Shown: in pieces, positions 10,727 to 21,323 of the stretch
How the letters are laid out: each line of letters opens with the position of its first letter
Position numbering within the stretch: position 1 is the stretch's first letter
Source of the DNA: Hericium rajendrae
Lineage: Eukaryota > Basidiomycota > Agaricomycetes > Russulales > Hericiaceae
Assembly: GCA_033439255.1 (NCBI GenBank)
Contig: CM065888.1
Span: forward strand, 434,001-498,000
Reading direction: 5' to 3'
Length of the DNA stretch: 64,000 nt
The notes under the pieces: model-generated
The model's input: the letters and a program-made list of their open reading frames with translations, nothing else
Databases searched by the model: none
Told to the model about the DNA's origin: nothing
Program-made: the position numbers and the translations under genes

Positions 10727-11575
10727 TTCGCTTCCCGGTTCGCACTCCCCTGCCTTATCCGCGTCGTATCTGCATCTACGCCGGGGATCTCATCTGCATT
10801 CGCACCTCATAATTATAGCGTTCTCGCGCACCGTGCGGGAGCGGCGCGGCAGCAGCATGGGGGCCTTCGCCGTGCCGAGGACGATCGCCGTGCTGTCGAG
10901 TTGTTCACATCGCTGCATGAGCTCGAGCGCGCACGTCTAAAGTGCTCACCTGCATCAGTCACCCCACGGCAGGCGAGTCGATCTCTCGATCATGCATACG
11001 GGTGTCCGATGTCGCACTGGATTCGTTGGCTGCGAGATGTACAGCACAGCAGCTCGCACACGGTTCATCACACATAAATCACAATAAAAAGGCGCTCTTA
11101 TATTCCGAACTACTCCACAGCGCGGCGTGCGCCACGAGCAGAAGGAAAGAAAACCAACCGAAATCCGTAAGGTCGCTTCGCACTCCCCTGCCATATCCGC
11201 ACTAAACCGCATCTCAGCGGGGATCTCATCTCGCATATGATTCTGAGTGCAGCATGCATATGGGGCCACTACGAACGTGTGCGAGAGGTGCCACTGCGAT
11301 CGCCAGGAGCGTCGAGTTGTTCACATCGCCCGCCATGCAAGCCTAAATGCCTAAACTGCTCACCTCATGCGCATGGCAGGCGAGTCGATCTCCTCGATCA
11401 TCCACCCAGGACATCGTATTGCAATTCTCCAGCCCAGATTCGTCGTGGCGAGACGCACGCTCTCCTCCAACACAGGAACCCCGATGACAAGAAGCCGCTC
11501 ACACAAAAAATCACAATAAAAGGGCGCTATTATATTCCGAACTACTCCAGAACGCGGTGCAGTAAGTGCACCACA
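10727..11575. repeat. Diverged tandem duplication, about 416-441 bp period, two units
   Basis: Three blocks recur in the same order: ttcgcactcccctgcc near 10739 and 11180, gtcgagttgttcacatcgc near 10895 and 11311, and acaataaaa followed by ggcgct and tattccgaactactcca near 11081 and 11513. The offset shifts from 441 to 416 to 432 bp, so the copies have gained and lost short pieces. The block ggcaggcgagtcgatctc also occurs in both units. The units are non-coding as far as I can see. Confidence 0.8.
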
Positions 11576-11580
11576 AGCAA

Positions 11581-11960
11581 AACCCGAACCCGAACCCAAA
11601 CCCGAAACCGTAAGATCGTAAACGTAGCTCGTAACCTCGTAGCGCAAGCGCAGCGTAACCAGTGCAGAAAAGCGTAACCAGTGCAGAAAAGCGAAATAGT
11701 GAGCAGAAAAGCGAAATAGTGAGAGAAAAACGAAATAGTGAGAAAAGACGAAATAATGAGCAGGAAAAGAGGAAATAGTGAGCAGGAAGAAAGAGACGAT
11801 ATGGGGCTACAGGGAAGCAAAGTCATAGTCGATGAATAAGTATGCGTGTCCGGGCGCCGCGGGGCGGCAATATACACGGCAGGTAGGTAGGTAGGTAGGT
11901 AGGGTCGCCCCTGGCGGGCGGCATGGATGGTGGGTAAAGGTAAGGGTAAGGGTATGTGCA
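11581..11960. repeat. Cluster of simple repeats and minisatellites
   Basis: In order: a degenerate CCCGAA array (11581-11609); two copies of cgtaaccagtgcagaaaag (about 11655-11692); an array built on gcgaaatagtgag with 16-20 bp period (about 11690-11790); (TAGG)n at about 11881-11903; and three copies of aagggt near 11938-11957. It lies just 3' of the minus-strand RING gene that ends at 12072. Confidence 0.8.
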
Positions 11961-12071
11961 AGCTCGCGATGCGATGAGATGGGGGAGGGGGAATAGATAC
12001 GCGGAGGGAAGGAGGTGAGGTGACGCAGGGAATCGGAGGGGGGTAGGGGGTATAGCTGATGGGCGAAGAGC

Positions 12072-13510
12072 CTACGTGTGCCCGCGCGGGCCCTGCGGCC
12101 TTGCGACGGCTAGGTTCGGGAACCACCGCCGGTGGCTGTCGCTCTCCTGGATGGGGAACGGCGCGGGCAACGGCGGCGCGCCGCTCATGGAGAGCGTGCG
12201 GGTCTTGCGCGGCGCGTGTGCGCCGCGGGGCGAGGGCGAGGCGGGGGACGCGGGTGTCGCGGATCGGGCGGTGGTGAATGGCACTGCGCTCGGTGCGCGG
12301 GCCATAGGTGCCGCGGAGGGTGTGCGGGCAGGGGGCATTACGGACGGGGAGCGGGTGGGTGGTGCGACGGAGGGCGCGCGCGATGGCATCGTAGACGGCG
12401 CACGCGAAGGCATAGTCGACGGCGCGCGGGAGGGCATGGTCGATGCAGAGCGGACCGGGAGCGCAGTGGACGCCGAGCGGCCGTGCGAGAGCGTCGAGCG
12501 GAGCGGCTGCGGGTGCAGCGCGGTCGGCGAGGACACGCGCGTCGCGGGCGGGGACGGATGCGGCGTAGACGGCGGGGACGACGCCGCGTGCGAGGACGCG
12601 GTCGCGGGCGCGCGGAGGCGCGCGAGGTCCGCGCGCAGGGACTGGCACTCTTGCGCCTTTTGGGTGTATTGCGATTTGTGCCTGTGCGGGAGGCGATTAG
12701 TGAGCCGAGCGCGCATGGGAGGTGGATGACTCGACGCAGACGCACTTGGTCAGCTCGGCGTCGAGCCGGGTTTTCTCGAGCTCGAGCTCGTCGACTTTTT
12801 GTTTGAGCGAGGCCTCGGTGTTCTTTGCGGCCTTGGTGGCCTCGGTGAACGCGAAGTGGTTGCTGAGGATGGCGCGGAGGAGCAGTGCGCTCAGGTAGAT
12901 GCTGGAGGACTGGACAAAAAGGTGAGTCATGCGAGCGTTCGGAAGCGGTGACGACGCACGGCTTCGGTCGGGTGGGCATCGGCGGCGAGCCAGTTCTGGA
13001 GCTCCTTGTGGAGCGTGGAGACCTCCTCCACGGAGCATTTTTTGGCGGCGACGCGGGCAATGCGGGACTCGAGCCTGCGAGCCTCCGCGCGGAGCTTGAT
13101 CTCTGCCTCGTCGGGGTGCGGGGGGAGGGCGGGGAGGGACGCCTTGAGGAGGAGGTCGTTGGGGAAGTCGTCCTCGATGAGGGGGGCGCGGGGGCTCCGG
13201 GGGCTGCGACGGGGGTGCTGAAGCCGCTGGTGCTGCCGTTGAGCTCGATGCGGATGACACGGACGGTGCTCCTCGTGAACTGCTCGCGGCAGAAGGGGCA
13301 GACGGGCTGGAGGCGGGGGGACGTCTTTTCGATTATGTTGTTGCAGCAGTGCAAGCACAGAACATGGCCTGCGAAGCGCGGGTAAGGAAAATTTCACCTA
13401 GCAGGTCGTAGGGTTAATCGCTTACCGCAGGGGATGGAATGGGGGAGATTACGAGGACCATACTCATCGGCGCAGACGTCGCACAGAGAGCAAGGCTCGA
13501 GGGTGAGCAT
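12072..13510 (-). CDS. RING-finger/coiled-coil protein, copy A
   Basis: Probable E3 ubiquitin ligase. Exons 13510-13426, 13368-12960, 12909-12746, 12681-12072. The N-terminus is a C3HC4-type RING: CDVC, PCGHVLCLHCC, then CPFCREQF, within residues about 10-62. It is followed by a VRVIRIE strand, a helical region (KCSVEEVSTLHKELQNWL), SSSIYLSALLLRAIL, a coiled coil ending DAELTKHKSQYTQKAQ, and a long Ser/Pro-rich tail with tandem PSRAPSTM repeats. The frame changes between GSTSGFSTP and PLIEDDF (about 13190-13245). Either a 47-nt intron is present (total then 406 residues) or one base is missing in a C-run near 13195; the conserved flanks favour continuous coding. Related to the RING genes at 23645-25710 and 31585-34309. 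Ligase activity is inferred from the RING only. Confidence 0.85.
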
Positions 13511-14879
13511 AGTAGAATATACTTTCTAACGTCGCATGAAGAAACAGGGAAAAGTTCGAAGCTTTCACGCGACCGAAGAACTCCCAATATATACCACACC
13601 CTCGCTTAGCGTCACTAGCATTGCCTTTTCCAGACCCGACGTCCCTTCCATCACCAGCCCATCATTCCCGGCCATGTGCTCTTTCCAGCGTCTCGTTTCA
13701 TAGTTCCTTCTCACGCGCACTCTCAACGGCATGAAAGATCATGAAAGCTGCAGTCTGTTTCATACTTGCGACGGAAATAAATTGCGTACATCAACAAAGG
13801 ATGATTAAGGACATCGATGAAAGCCTCCGTGCACATCATCTCATTGTTCCTGACTATGGTTAGGGTTAGGACACCGTTCCGACAACAAAAAGGCCCGCCC
13901 AGCCCGAGGGCCGGAGCGGGACGGGAAAATATTGAGACGGTGCATGAGCCGGAGCCCATACAAACCGCGAAATCCCCCTGCGGACAGGGTCGCCGTGCTA
14001 TGGGAGGCTCCCGCGGCCCATAAACCCAGGCAGCTGAAGGGGCCTATGCCATCAAGGTAAGTATGAGGATACGTCCTCGTCGGCCGCATGCTCATATACC
14101 CGTCGGAACGCGCACGGACCACACATTGTTAGCCGGGGATTCTACGTACGCGCCCGTGCTTCCGTCCATTTGCATCAGAACCGTCGGTGACGCTGTGTAC
14201 GTCCGATGTCATCCCCTTCGAGAATGACGCTGACGGGCGCATCTCCTTTGAGAACACACTGACTGACAATCGTGGCACAGCACCTAAATGCGCTTCCTCC
14301 GCGCGTGCCCTGTACCCACTCCTCCGTGTTCCGTCGCGGCGATCGTGGTGTCACTCGCCCCGGACCATATCCTCCCTAGACTTCCTGCTCCTGCTGGCGC
14401 TTTCCGTGCTCGATCATTCTAAGAATGAGACGACCCTTCGTCATCCCGCACCCACATTCCAGATCATTCTGGTTCTCGCTGCACAGTACGTGACAAACGC
14501 GATGCTCATCCCCTTCCTCCCTGCTTTCATACGCGCATACACAGCCCTCCCCCCGATCTGCACAAAGGATCGAATCGAACTCGCGTTCCGTCGTCGAAGA
14601 TCCATATGAATTCGCTAACGCTTCTCTTCTTCGCAAGCGAGCAGTGCTCGAAGGGGACCTGCTTCACGGCCATGCCCGCAGGACAACGTGCCGCGCAACG
14701 TGCCAGTCCGTGCCAATACTTATCGATTATCAGCCCGCCGCGTCCCATTCCGTGCGCTGATTTTCCCTCGCGGCGCGTTCTGGAACCGTGGTTGTAGGAG
14801 TGCAAGGACCGCGGGATAGAGATCGATGGGTATCTTTCTCGAGATCCTATATGGGAGACAAGGCTCCGAGGTAGAGCTA
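13511..14879. other. Intergenic, no gene supported
   Basis: About 1.4 kb upstream of RING gene A. A 140-codon open frame at 14187-14609 on the plus strand lacks any domain and has no fitting splice partners. The short phrase tcatccccttc recurs, suggesting old repeats. Two copies of ggttag occur near 13857. Confidence 0.5.
13583..13595 (-). promoter_or_regulatory. Possible TATA box of RING gene A
   Basis: On the minus strand the sequence ggtatatattggg lies about 75-85 bp upstream of the RING start codon at 13510. Distance and composition fit a TATA element; nothing else supports it. Confidence 0.3.
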
Positions 14880-17180
14880 GTCTCCGTCGTTGACCTCACA
14901 CAGAAGACAGTCGAAGGCATGCAGCAAGCCGACGCTTCCAGCTCCGTCTGCATGTAATGGCAGGATGATGCCTTCCCCAGGACGCCCTGCTGCTGCGATC
15001 TGCGATGGGCCCAGCGCATCTACTCGCCATATCCCGGCGGACGATCTACGCTCTTTGCAGTTACGTCCTCGCACACTGCTAAGGCACGATGCGTCGCTGT
15101 TTTGCGTAATGGCGAGATGATAAGTTCCCCAGGAGAGTTCGCCGTGCGCGGATAACCGATGGAATCAAAGTCTAAATCTCAGAACGGCGCGAGGCGTGTC
15201 GTGCATCTCGCGCATCGGCCATCGGATGGTATAAATATTTATTAAATAACTTCTGCCCCGCGTTATCCGAGTAATAGCTCAGTAATCGACGCTTCGTTCT
15301 ACAGGCAGCGTTCATCTCCCCCCGCGCACTCCGCGCCCGGTTGGACCCGGATGCGTGCTATCCGCCTCGAGTCGAGGAAGGGCGCGGGTCTGCATCACGT
15401 CCATCGGCCACCGTCCATTATTAATAACGTCTGCTCCGGTTTAGCTAGATAATCGACGCTTCGTTCCAGAGGCAACGTTCATCTCCCCCCCGCTTCCACA
15501 CCCGCGCGATCGGGCCCGGATGCGTGTTATCAGCCTCGAGTCGCGGAATCTTAGAACGGCGTGAGGCGTGCATCGGCCACGGCTGTATGCGTCTATTAAC
15601 TTCTGCCCCGCGTTATTCGAGTAATAGCGTCGGTCATCGGCGCTTCGTTTGTAGGCAGCATTTGATGTCCTGGGGTTGGCATATCCAGCGTCCACACCTA
15701 TAACACAGACGCAACTTGATCTGGCTTCCGGTGCGTGCTATCAGCTTCAAGTCAAATGGTTATTTTTAGTCATGGCAAACAAGTTGTGGGTTCGTCGCGG
15801 TTACGTCCTCTTGCAGGGTGGTCTACAATGTGCTCATGTCGCGCTTGATGCCAGAATGACGGGCTCCTCAGCAACGCATGTCATGCGCCTTGCACCGCAA
15901 TCGCCCCTGGTGCGCGGCTTTGCCGGGCATTAATTCCATGCGCCTTCTCTTCGAGAAAAGAAACGCGACGCTTCGTCCACGGGTAAGTTTAATGTCCCTC
16001 GACTGGCAAATTTACACCCACCCACGCCCGCACTCTCCGAGCTCTAATGCAACCGGAATCGCGAAGGTCGTGTGATCAGCTTCAAGTCTATCGCTATCGC
16101 CAGGCCTGGCAAACGAGGTTCTTCGTGGTTACGTCCTCTTGCAGGGGTGCAGCGACATGTTTGATGCTAGGATGGTGGATTCCTTAGCAAAGCATGTCGT
16201 GCGCCGTGCACTGCATCCCCCTGGTGCGCGGCTCCGATTATTGATCTCATGCGCCTTCTTCCGCTCGTTCTGCCTCATTCGAGAAAATCGACGCCTCGGC
16301 TGGTTGGCTGGCGTGTCCACACCCACCCATGCCTGCACTCTCCCAACGCACTATAACTAATCGATTTGGAACCGCGAAGGTCGTCCGATGAGCCTCGAGT
16401 CTACTATCTCCCACGGCGGTCAGGATTCTTCCTTCTCGTTACGTCTTCCTGCAGGGTGGGACACGATGTGCTCATGCCGCGCTTAGTGGACGGATGACGG
16501 GTTCTCCAGGAAAGTTCACGATATGTCGTGCGTCTCGTATCTATCTTTGCATCCGGCGATTAATAGTCCACTTGCTAGCTTCTTCCCCGCATTAGGAGTA
16601 ATATCGTCGATAATCGGGCTTCGTTCAGTCAGACTTGAGTTTAATATCCCGGGCTGGCACGTCCACCGCACCCACCCGCACCAGCGCAAGCAATTTGGAT
16701 CCAGGAAGGCGAGTCCTATCAGCCTCGAGTCAAAATGCTATCGCGGTCAGCCACGCCATCGCGAACAAAGTCCTTCGCGTTACGTCCTCGCGCAGGGCAG
16801 CCCACGATGCGCTCGCCACGCCGCCGGCTTCCTGAAAACACGGCACACGACTGATGCCTTCCCAGCCGCATATCGCGCATCTGCACCGCATCCTCGTCTA
16901 TCGGCGCGCTAGCCCGATCCAGGGCCCCTCGCCCCTCAATCGAATATTCCCCGCGCCGTTCCAGCATTCATTTTGTTGACCATCGACGCTTCCCGCCGCT
17001 GCGATTAATGCCCCCCCTACATTACAGTATGTCCGCCGGCTGGCCCACCTGCGTTCGCAGCGCAATTCCAGTAACTTATAGAGTGAGAGGAGGAACGTGC
17101 GTGCACTCAGCCTCGTGCCCCGCGAGAAAGATCCACGTGCGGGGGGCGTGGCGCGAACCTTGTCTTGTGGGCGCACGTCT
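14880..17180. repeat. Degenerate tandem satellite, about 330-bp monomers with shorter derivatives
   Basis: Several anchor words recur head to tail. The word cctcgagtc (or cttcaagtc) occurs near 15365, 15534, 15745, 16080, 16393 and 16723. The word ttacgtcct occurs near 15061, 15801, 16129, 16439 and 16780. The word cgacgcttcg (with variants) occurs near 15288, 15449, 15641, 15968, 16287, 16617 and 16985. Spacing is 310-341 bp for the full monomers and 169-211 bp for the shorter ones on the left. A monomer in order carries cctcgagtc, a ttacgtcct block, gatgtgctcatg, cctggtgcgcggct, cgacgcttcg and cacccaccc. The copies are strongly diverged and no shared open frame survives, so this looks like old non-coding satellite. 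Its edges are approximate. Confidence 0.8.
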
Positions 17181-18435
17181 AGCTGATGCCGCTTGTCCGC
17201 CCTGAGTCTGACGTGCCGCTGTGATCGCTCCGGTCAGTGGGTGCCTTTCCCTCTTGCGTCGCTTATCGCTTACGGAAAAGAGGCTCGAACACGTTGCGAG
17301 ACGTATCCCGCGGGTATGGACGTCAAGCTGGGGCTTCTGCTTTATCGCACTCGCTTACGGCGCGTGCGGAGGTTCGTGTCGCTATCAGTCAGTGTTCTTT
17401 GAAAAGGAGACGGGACGGTGTGCTGGGTCTATCGCTCGCAGCGTGTCACTTTCATAGGCTTGTTCTGTAGAACTCGATTTCGCCAATTTTTTAAAATCGA
17501 CAGCGACATAACAGACGCACCGCGGATACTAAACCGATAATGGATACCGCACGCCTGCATATGTACGTAGAACGCTAGCATCGAAGTGGAGCTTCGACTG
17601 CGCCGCCGGTTCTGTCGCTAAGGATTAACGCATGGTGGATGTTCCTTGCAAATGGGGCAGCTCGATGCATGCTATGAGACGACGTCGACGGGCAGCAGGT
17701 GCGCTATCGCAGCAGGCCTGCGTACGTAGAACGCTGAGCTTGATGTTCACCTTCCGTTCCGCCGCGGTGCGTCTGCAATCGCACATCCCTGTGCAGCTTC
17801 CGCCGTGACGCCAGCCACGCCTCGTGTACGCTAGCACCACATATACAGTATTCTAGGAAGTTGGAACGCCCCCTCCTTCCTCAGAATCAAATATCCGCGC
17901 CTGGCATTGGCTGCGCGAAGGCTCCCCCAGCCCGGCGCACAAGTACGTACGCCGCGTGCCAGCCGTTCCGGGCATGGTGATTGCGGCATGCGACCCCGCG
18001 AGATCGCAAATTGCGTGTGGTGCCGTGACTATGATATGGGTTCACGTAAACCGCAGATCAGAAAGATTGCGTAAGAGACGCGGGGGGCGTGGCGTCGTTC
18101 TGTAGGCGCTGCTGGACGTTCCGCGGTGTCGAGTCACTATCGCTCGCTGGTGGAGCGGTAAAAGTATCGCACCCGTAGCGCAAACAATGCAGGGTCCAGG
18201 ATACTGCAGCCCCCGCACGAAGATAGACGAAGCTTCTTGCAGCGCGACATTCCCACCGGAGATGCAGTGGCACGATAGCATGTTGCATGTTTACATGGGG
18301 CATGACATTCCGAACAGTGTGCTGACCGCGGGGCAGCCGGAGCTGCTGCGCGTCAAGCGGCGACAAGTGATCATTGACAACATACAGTACACACGTCCAC
18401 GATGGCCCAGTACATATTTTTGACCGCCGTGCCGA
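17181..18435. other. Intergenic with short dispersed repeats
   Basis: No gene seen. The block gtacgtagaacgct occurs near 17568 and 17722. The block ggggggcgtggcg occurs near 17141 and 18082, both followed by a related sequence. These look like fragments of the neighbouring satellite or of a second repeat family. Confidence 0.5.
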
Positions 18436-19122
18436 TCAGAGACGGCGACCGCGGCGACCACCCTGCACGTACACCCATCAGTTTCGAGTGCCTTCTACAA
18501 AGTAGGAGAGGGGAACTGACCTTGCGGCGGGTCGAGTCGGTGGGGACGGGCGTGACGTCCTCGATGCGGCCGATGCGCATGCCCGCGCGGGCGAGGGCGC
18601 GGAGCGCGCTCTGTGCGCCGGGGCCGGGGGTCTTGGTGCCCGTGCCGCCGGTTGCGCGCAGCTTGATGTGCAGCGCGGTGATGCCGACCTCGCGGCAGCG
18701 CACTGCGACGTCCTGCGCAGCCAGCATGGCGGCGTACGGCGAGGACTCGTCGCGATCGGCCTTGACCTTCATTCCGCCTAGACCATATGTTGTGATTCAG
18801 ATTGAGTAGCCGGGGAAGGGAAGGGGGACGCACCAGTGACGCGGGAGATGGTCTCCTTGCCGGAGAGATCGGTGACGTGCACGAAAGTGTCGTTGAACGA
18901 CGCGTAGATGTGCGCGACGCCGAAGACAAGCTCGCCCTCCGCGACCTGAGGGCCGAGCGAGACGGTCGCCTCTTCCTTAGGTGCCTTGACTTTCTTGGGG
19001 GCCTAAGTGCATCCGCTCGTCAGTCATGCCATCCAAACGATTTGCGACGCATTTCAGTTCTTCTTTGCATCTAAGGACGCTCGGAAGACCGCTTTGACCA
19101 TCTGAACGGCGTTGCTCACCAT
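18436..19122 (-). CDS. RPS14: 40S ribosomal protein uS11 (RPS14)
   Basis: Small-subunit protein at the platform, near the mRNA exit, needed for 18S rRNA maturation. Exons: 19122-19120 (only the ATG), 19002-18834, 18777-18521, 18462-18436, for 151 residues, the same length as human RPS14. The body contains [80 protein letters not shown] and the basic end [13 protein letters not shown]. The first coding exon is just ATG followed by a strong donor (gtgagc) and a 117-nt intron. This is inferred, because the second exon starts directly with [19 protein letters not shown] and has no usable Met. The frame upstream of that ATG is also open and in phase; see the separate small frame. Confidence 0.95.
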
Positions 19123-19300
19123 CTTTTGAATGTTTTGAGGGCGGTAGACGGGCTTGATGGACTTGAGGACGGTGTGGACAAGTTTTGCGTTGATGTCCGG
19201 ATTAGGTTGGGGCTGTTGCTAAACAGCGGCAAATAACGCGTCGCCCAGCCACCGCGCGTCACAACGGCGTCAATTTACTAGTCACGTCCACAGTCTTCAT
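19054..19300 (-). CDS. Uncertain small ORF overlapping the uS11 first exon
   Basis: A frame at 19218-19054 of 54 codons plus stop has markedly GC-rich third positions, like true genes here. It can be joined through a 67-nt intron to a short exon 19300-19286 starting ATG AAG ACT, giving about 59 residues. It includes [20 protein letters not shown], and that last Met is the proposed start codon of uS11, in the same frame. If the uS11 intron at 19119-19003 is spliced out, the frame runs straight into uS11 as an N-terminal extension. If it is retained, the frame ends [13 protein letters not shown]. It may be a small gene, an alternative N-terminus, or a chance open 5' leader. No family recognised. 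Confidence 0.3.
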
Positions 19301-20934
19301 CTCCGAATGTTTGCCAACTCTGCTGTTCACCAGGTCGATTTGAACTCATACGATCGCCGATCTTGGTCCCCCTCGCGGTGTTCTCTATATCACCTAAATT
19401 GTCTTATCCGACGTGCTGTTCAACTCCACTAATACTTATGGAGCAGCTCCACGCATAGCCTGCTTCTGTTGAACGATCGAAGGCATCGCGCCCATGCCAC
19501 TGAGGCAGTACTGAGGCTCATATGCAACGCGCATGGCGCCAGAAACGCACGCCATCCAGATTCATGTGAATTTTGGGTCGCGTACGTTCTTTTTTTCCGC
19601 GAAAAGTTGAGTAAACATTGCTGCAGACGCGATGACGTCGCAATTCAGATCAAGGAACTCACCTTCGCACTTGCTGCTTGGAGATGAAGCAGACCAGCCA
19701 GTTCACCCAATGCAATGACCATGGGCGCGAGGGCCACACGGCGAGCGCATTTCGTAAGATTTTGCATCATACGCATCTGAAGCTAAATAACTTCGTTGCA
19801 GACGCGAGGATGTCGCGATACAGATGTTGAAGTTCACCTTCTAGCCTGCTGCTTGGACAATAGATGACCCGTCATAGCTCAGATCAGGGCTATCTGCTAC
19901 GGAGATCGCACAACGCCACTGCGTGTCTTTCGCCTCCCGCTGAAGGGTCTTCGCTCTGTCACACACGCGCTCGCGGCGTATATACCTCCGTTATTCATCT
20001 AGCATTCTGTCGCCACTGATGACTGAAGAGGCGTTTCTATTTTTCCTGGAATTGGAAGATAGCCGCTCAGTACCATTCTGGTCAGGAATTTGGCCAATAC
20101 ATGGTCCTATCGACCTAGGTCCGATGCGAACGCGCAGTGCAACACGGCGCTGCTGTCCATATCGATGCCCAGCAGTCCAGGCGAAAGCGTCTATCTGAAC
20201 TTCCTGGTAAATGTAAATTCCGACGATATCTTATTGTGTGCGTGCTACTCCATTTGACCTAGATTTTCGCCGCGCCGCATACTCGTGCATCTGGCACGGA
20301 GAACGTCTGAGTGTACCCAGATGCAGGGGAGCGTCAGGATCTTGCTCCTCCAGAGGTCAGGAGGCTCGCCCACAGGATATCGCCATCCCGTGTCTCGTGA
20401 AGATCCAACCGCTATCTCTGAGAAGGAAGCGCATACGAGTTGCCCGTCGCTCTCTCATTGTGGTCGCGCTTGAGATAAAGGGCCACCTCTGTCTCAGTAG
20501 ATCTTTCGTACCATCCTGCACGGAAGCTGGGCCCGATTGAGCGCAGCTTCTATCACACTTTCCTTTCCGAATATATGAACCGTCCGATAAGATGGTTATC
20601 GTCCGCGTTGAGCCAGAACGGATACAAATCGGCCGCAGTTCTCATGGACCGTTAATATTCCCGGTCATCTGATAGCGGTCCTGCATCCTGTGTACGCCTA
20701 GGCATCCTCGAAAGGGTCTCGCAAGGACCAGAATGGTCCTCCGGCACCGGTAGCCAATACCTGCTGCGCCATCTCCAAGCACGTATGGCAACCAGCCTGC
20801 TATGGTAGCGTAATCGGCTTCGATCGCGCAGGATGCACGACGCAGGTGCGTATATATATCGATACCTGCAATCGTGCTGCAGGCAACTTCGCTCTACCCC
20901 ACCACCACCACCACACCCCTAACAAGTACTCGCG
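19301..20934. other. Intergenic with an approximately 176-bp duplication
   Basis: About 1.6 kb with no supported gene. A block of about 64 bp, containing gcagacgcga, tgtcgc or cgtcgc, cagat, ttcacctt and gctgcttgga, occurs at about 19619-19682 and again at about 19795-19858. The offset of 176 bp is close to the short monomers of the satellite further left. Confidence 0.55.
20850..20860 (+). promoter_or_regulatory. Possible TATA box of the small HTH gene
   Basis: The string gtatatatatc lies about 75-85 bp before the start codon at 20935, followed by pyrimidine/CA-rich leader sequence (accaccaccacc). A plausible TATA element by position only. Confidence 0.35.
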
Positions 20935-21323
20935 ATGGCCCCCTCCCCCCAGTGCAGCGCGCTCAAGGCGGCAATTGAGAAGAAGGGTGCGTGTTGCAGC
21001 GTCTGATCCGGCCGCGTATCTCATGATATTGGCAGGCGTCTCCTACGGACAGCTCGCAGGCCAGCTGGGCACGTCTGAGCAGCACGTTGTCGACAGTAAG
21101 CGGGCGTTTCGGGGTCGCGATCTGGCTGTGGGCTGACCGGAATGTACCTCAATTCAAGTTGTCACGGGCACGACTCCCGCGACGCAGGCTGAATTCCAAG
21201 GCCTGGCGCGCGCTTTGGACATTAACAATGCTGTGAGTGGGCGTCCTGATCCTGTGGCAATTCGGGGTTGTTGATGTGTTCTATATCTAGCCCCCGCACG
21301 ACGCTGCTCATGTTCCGAAGTAA
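20935..21323 (+). CDS. Small helix-turn-helix protein, resembling the cyanase N-terminal domain
   Basis: Exons 20935-20986, 21036-21095, 21159-21232 and 21291-21323 give 72 residues. The protein is essentially one helical domain: CSALKAAIEKKGVSYGQLAG, then QLGTSEQHVVDIVTG, then QAEFQGLARALDI, ending AAHVPK. This pattern matches the XRE/cyanase N-terminal helix-turn-helix (helix, turn with S-YGQLA, recognition-like helix with TSEQHVVDI). The catalytic C-terminal domain of cyanase, with its Arg/Glu/Ser active site, is absent, so cyanate hydrolysis is not expected. It may bind DNA or another protein. Exon phases all agree, which supports a real gene. Fungal genomes carry similar stand-alone proteins; their role is unknown to me. 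Confidence 0.8.

Noticed and set aside
11581-11609. CCCGAA/CCCAAA run as a telomeric remnant
   Set aside because: Degenerate, short and not the usual fungal TTAGGG/CCCTAA unit; treated as a simple repeat.
11542-12648. 368-codon minus-strand frame with many Pro and Arg
   Set aside because: It overlaps the last exon of RING gene A in another frame and extends into simple repeats; no domain and poor codon bias.
12076-12806. Plus-strand Gly/Ala/Arg-rich frames
   Set aside because: They mirror the repetitive Ser/Pro-rich tail of RING gene A.
13857-13869. Telomere-like ggttagggttagg
   Set aside because: Only two units; far too short to call an internal telomere array.
14187-14609. 140-codon plus-strand frame with a hydrophobic stretch
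   Set aside because: No homology pattern, weak start context, repeats around it and no transcript evidence available.
20935-21323. Annotating the small HTH gene as cyanate hydratase
   Set aside because: The catalytic C-terminal domain is absent, so the enzyme name would mislead.
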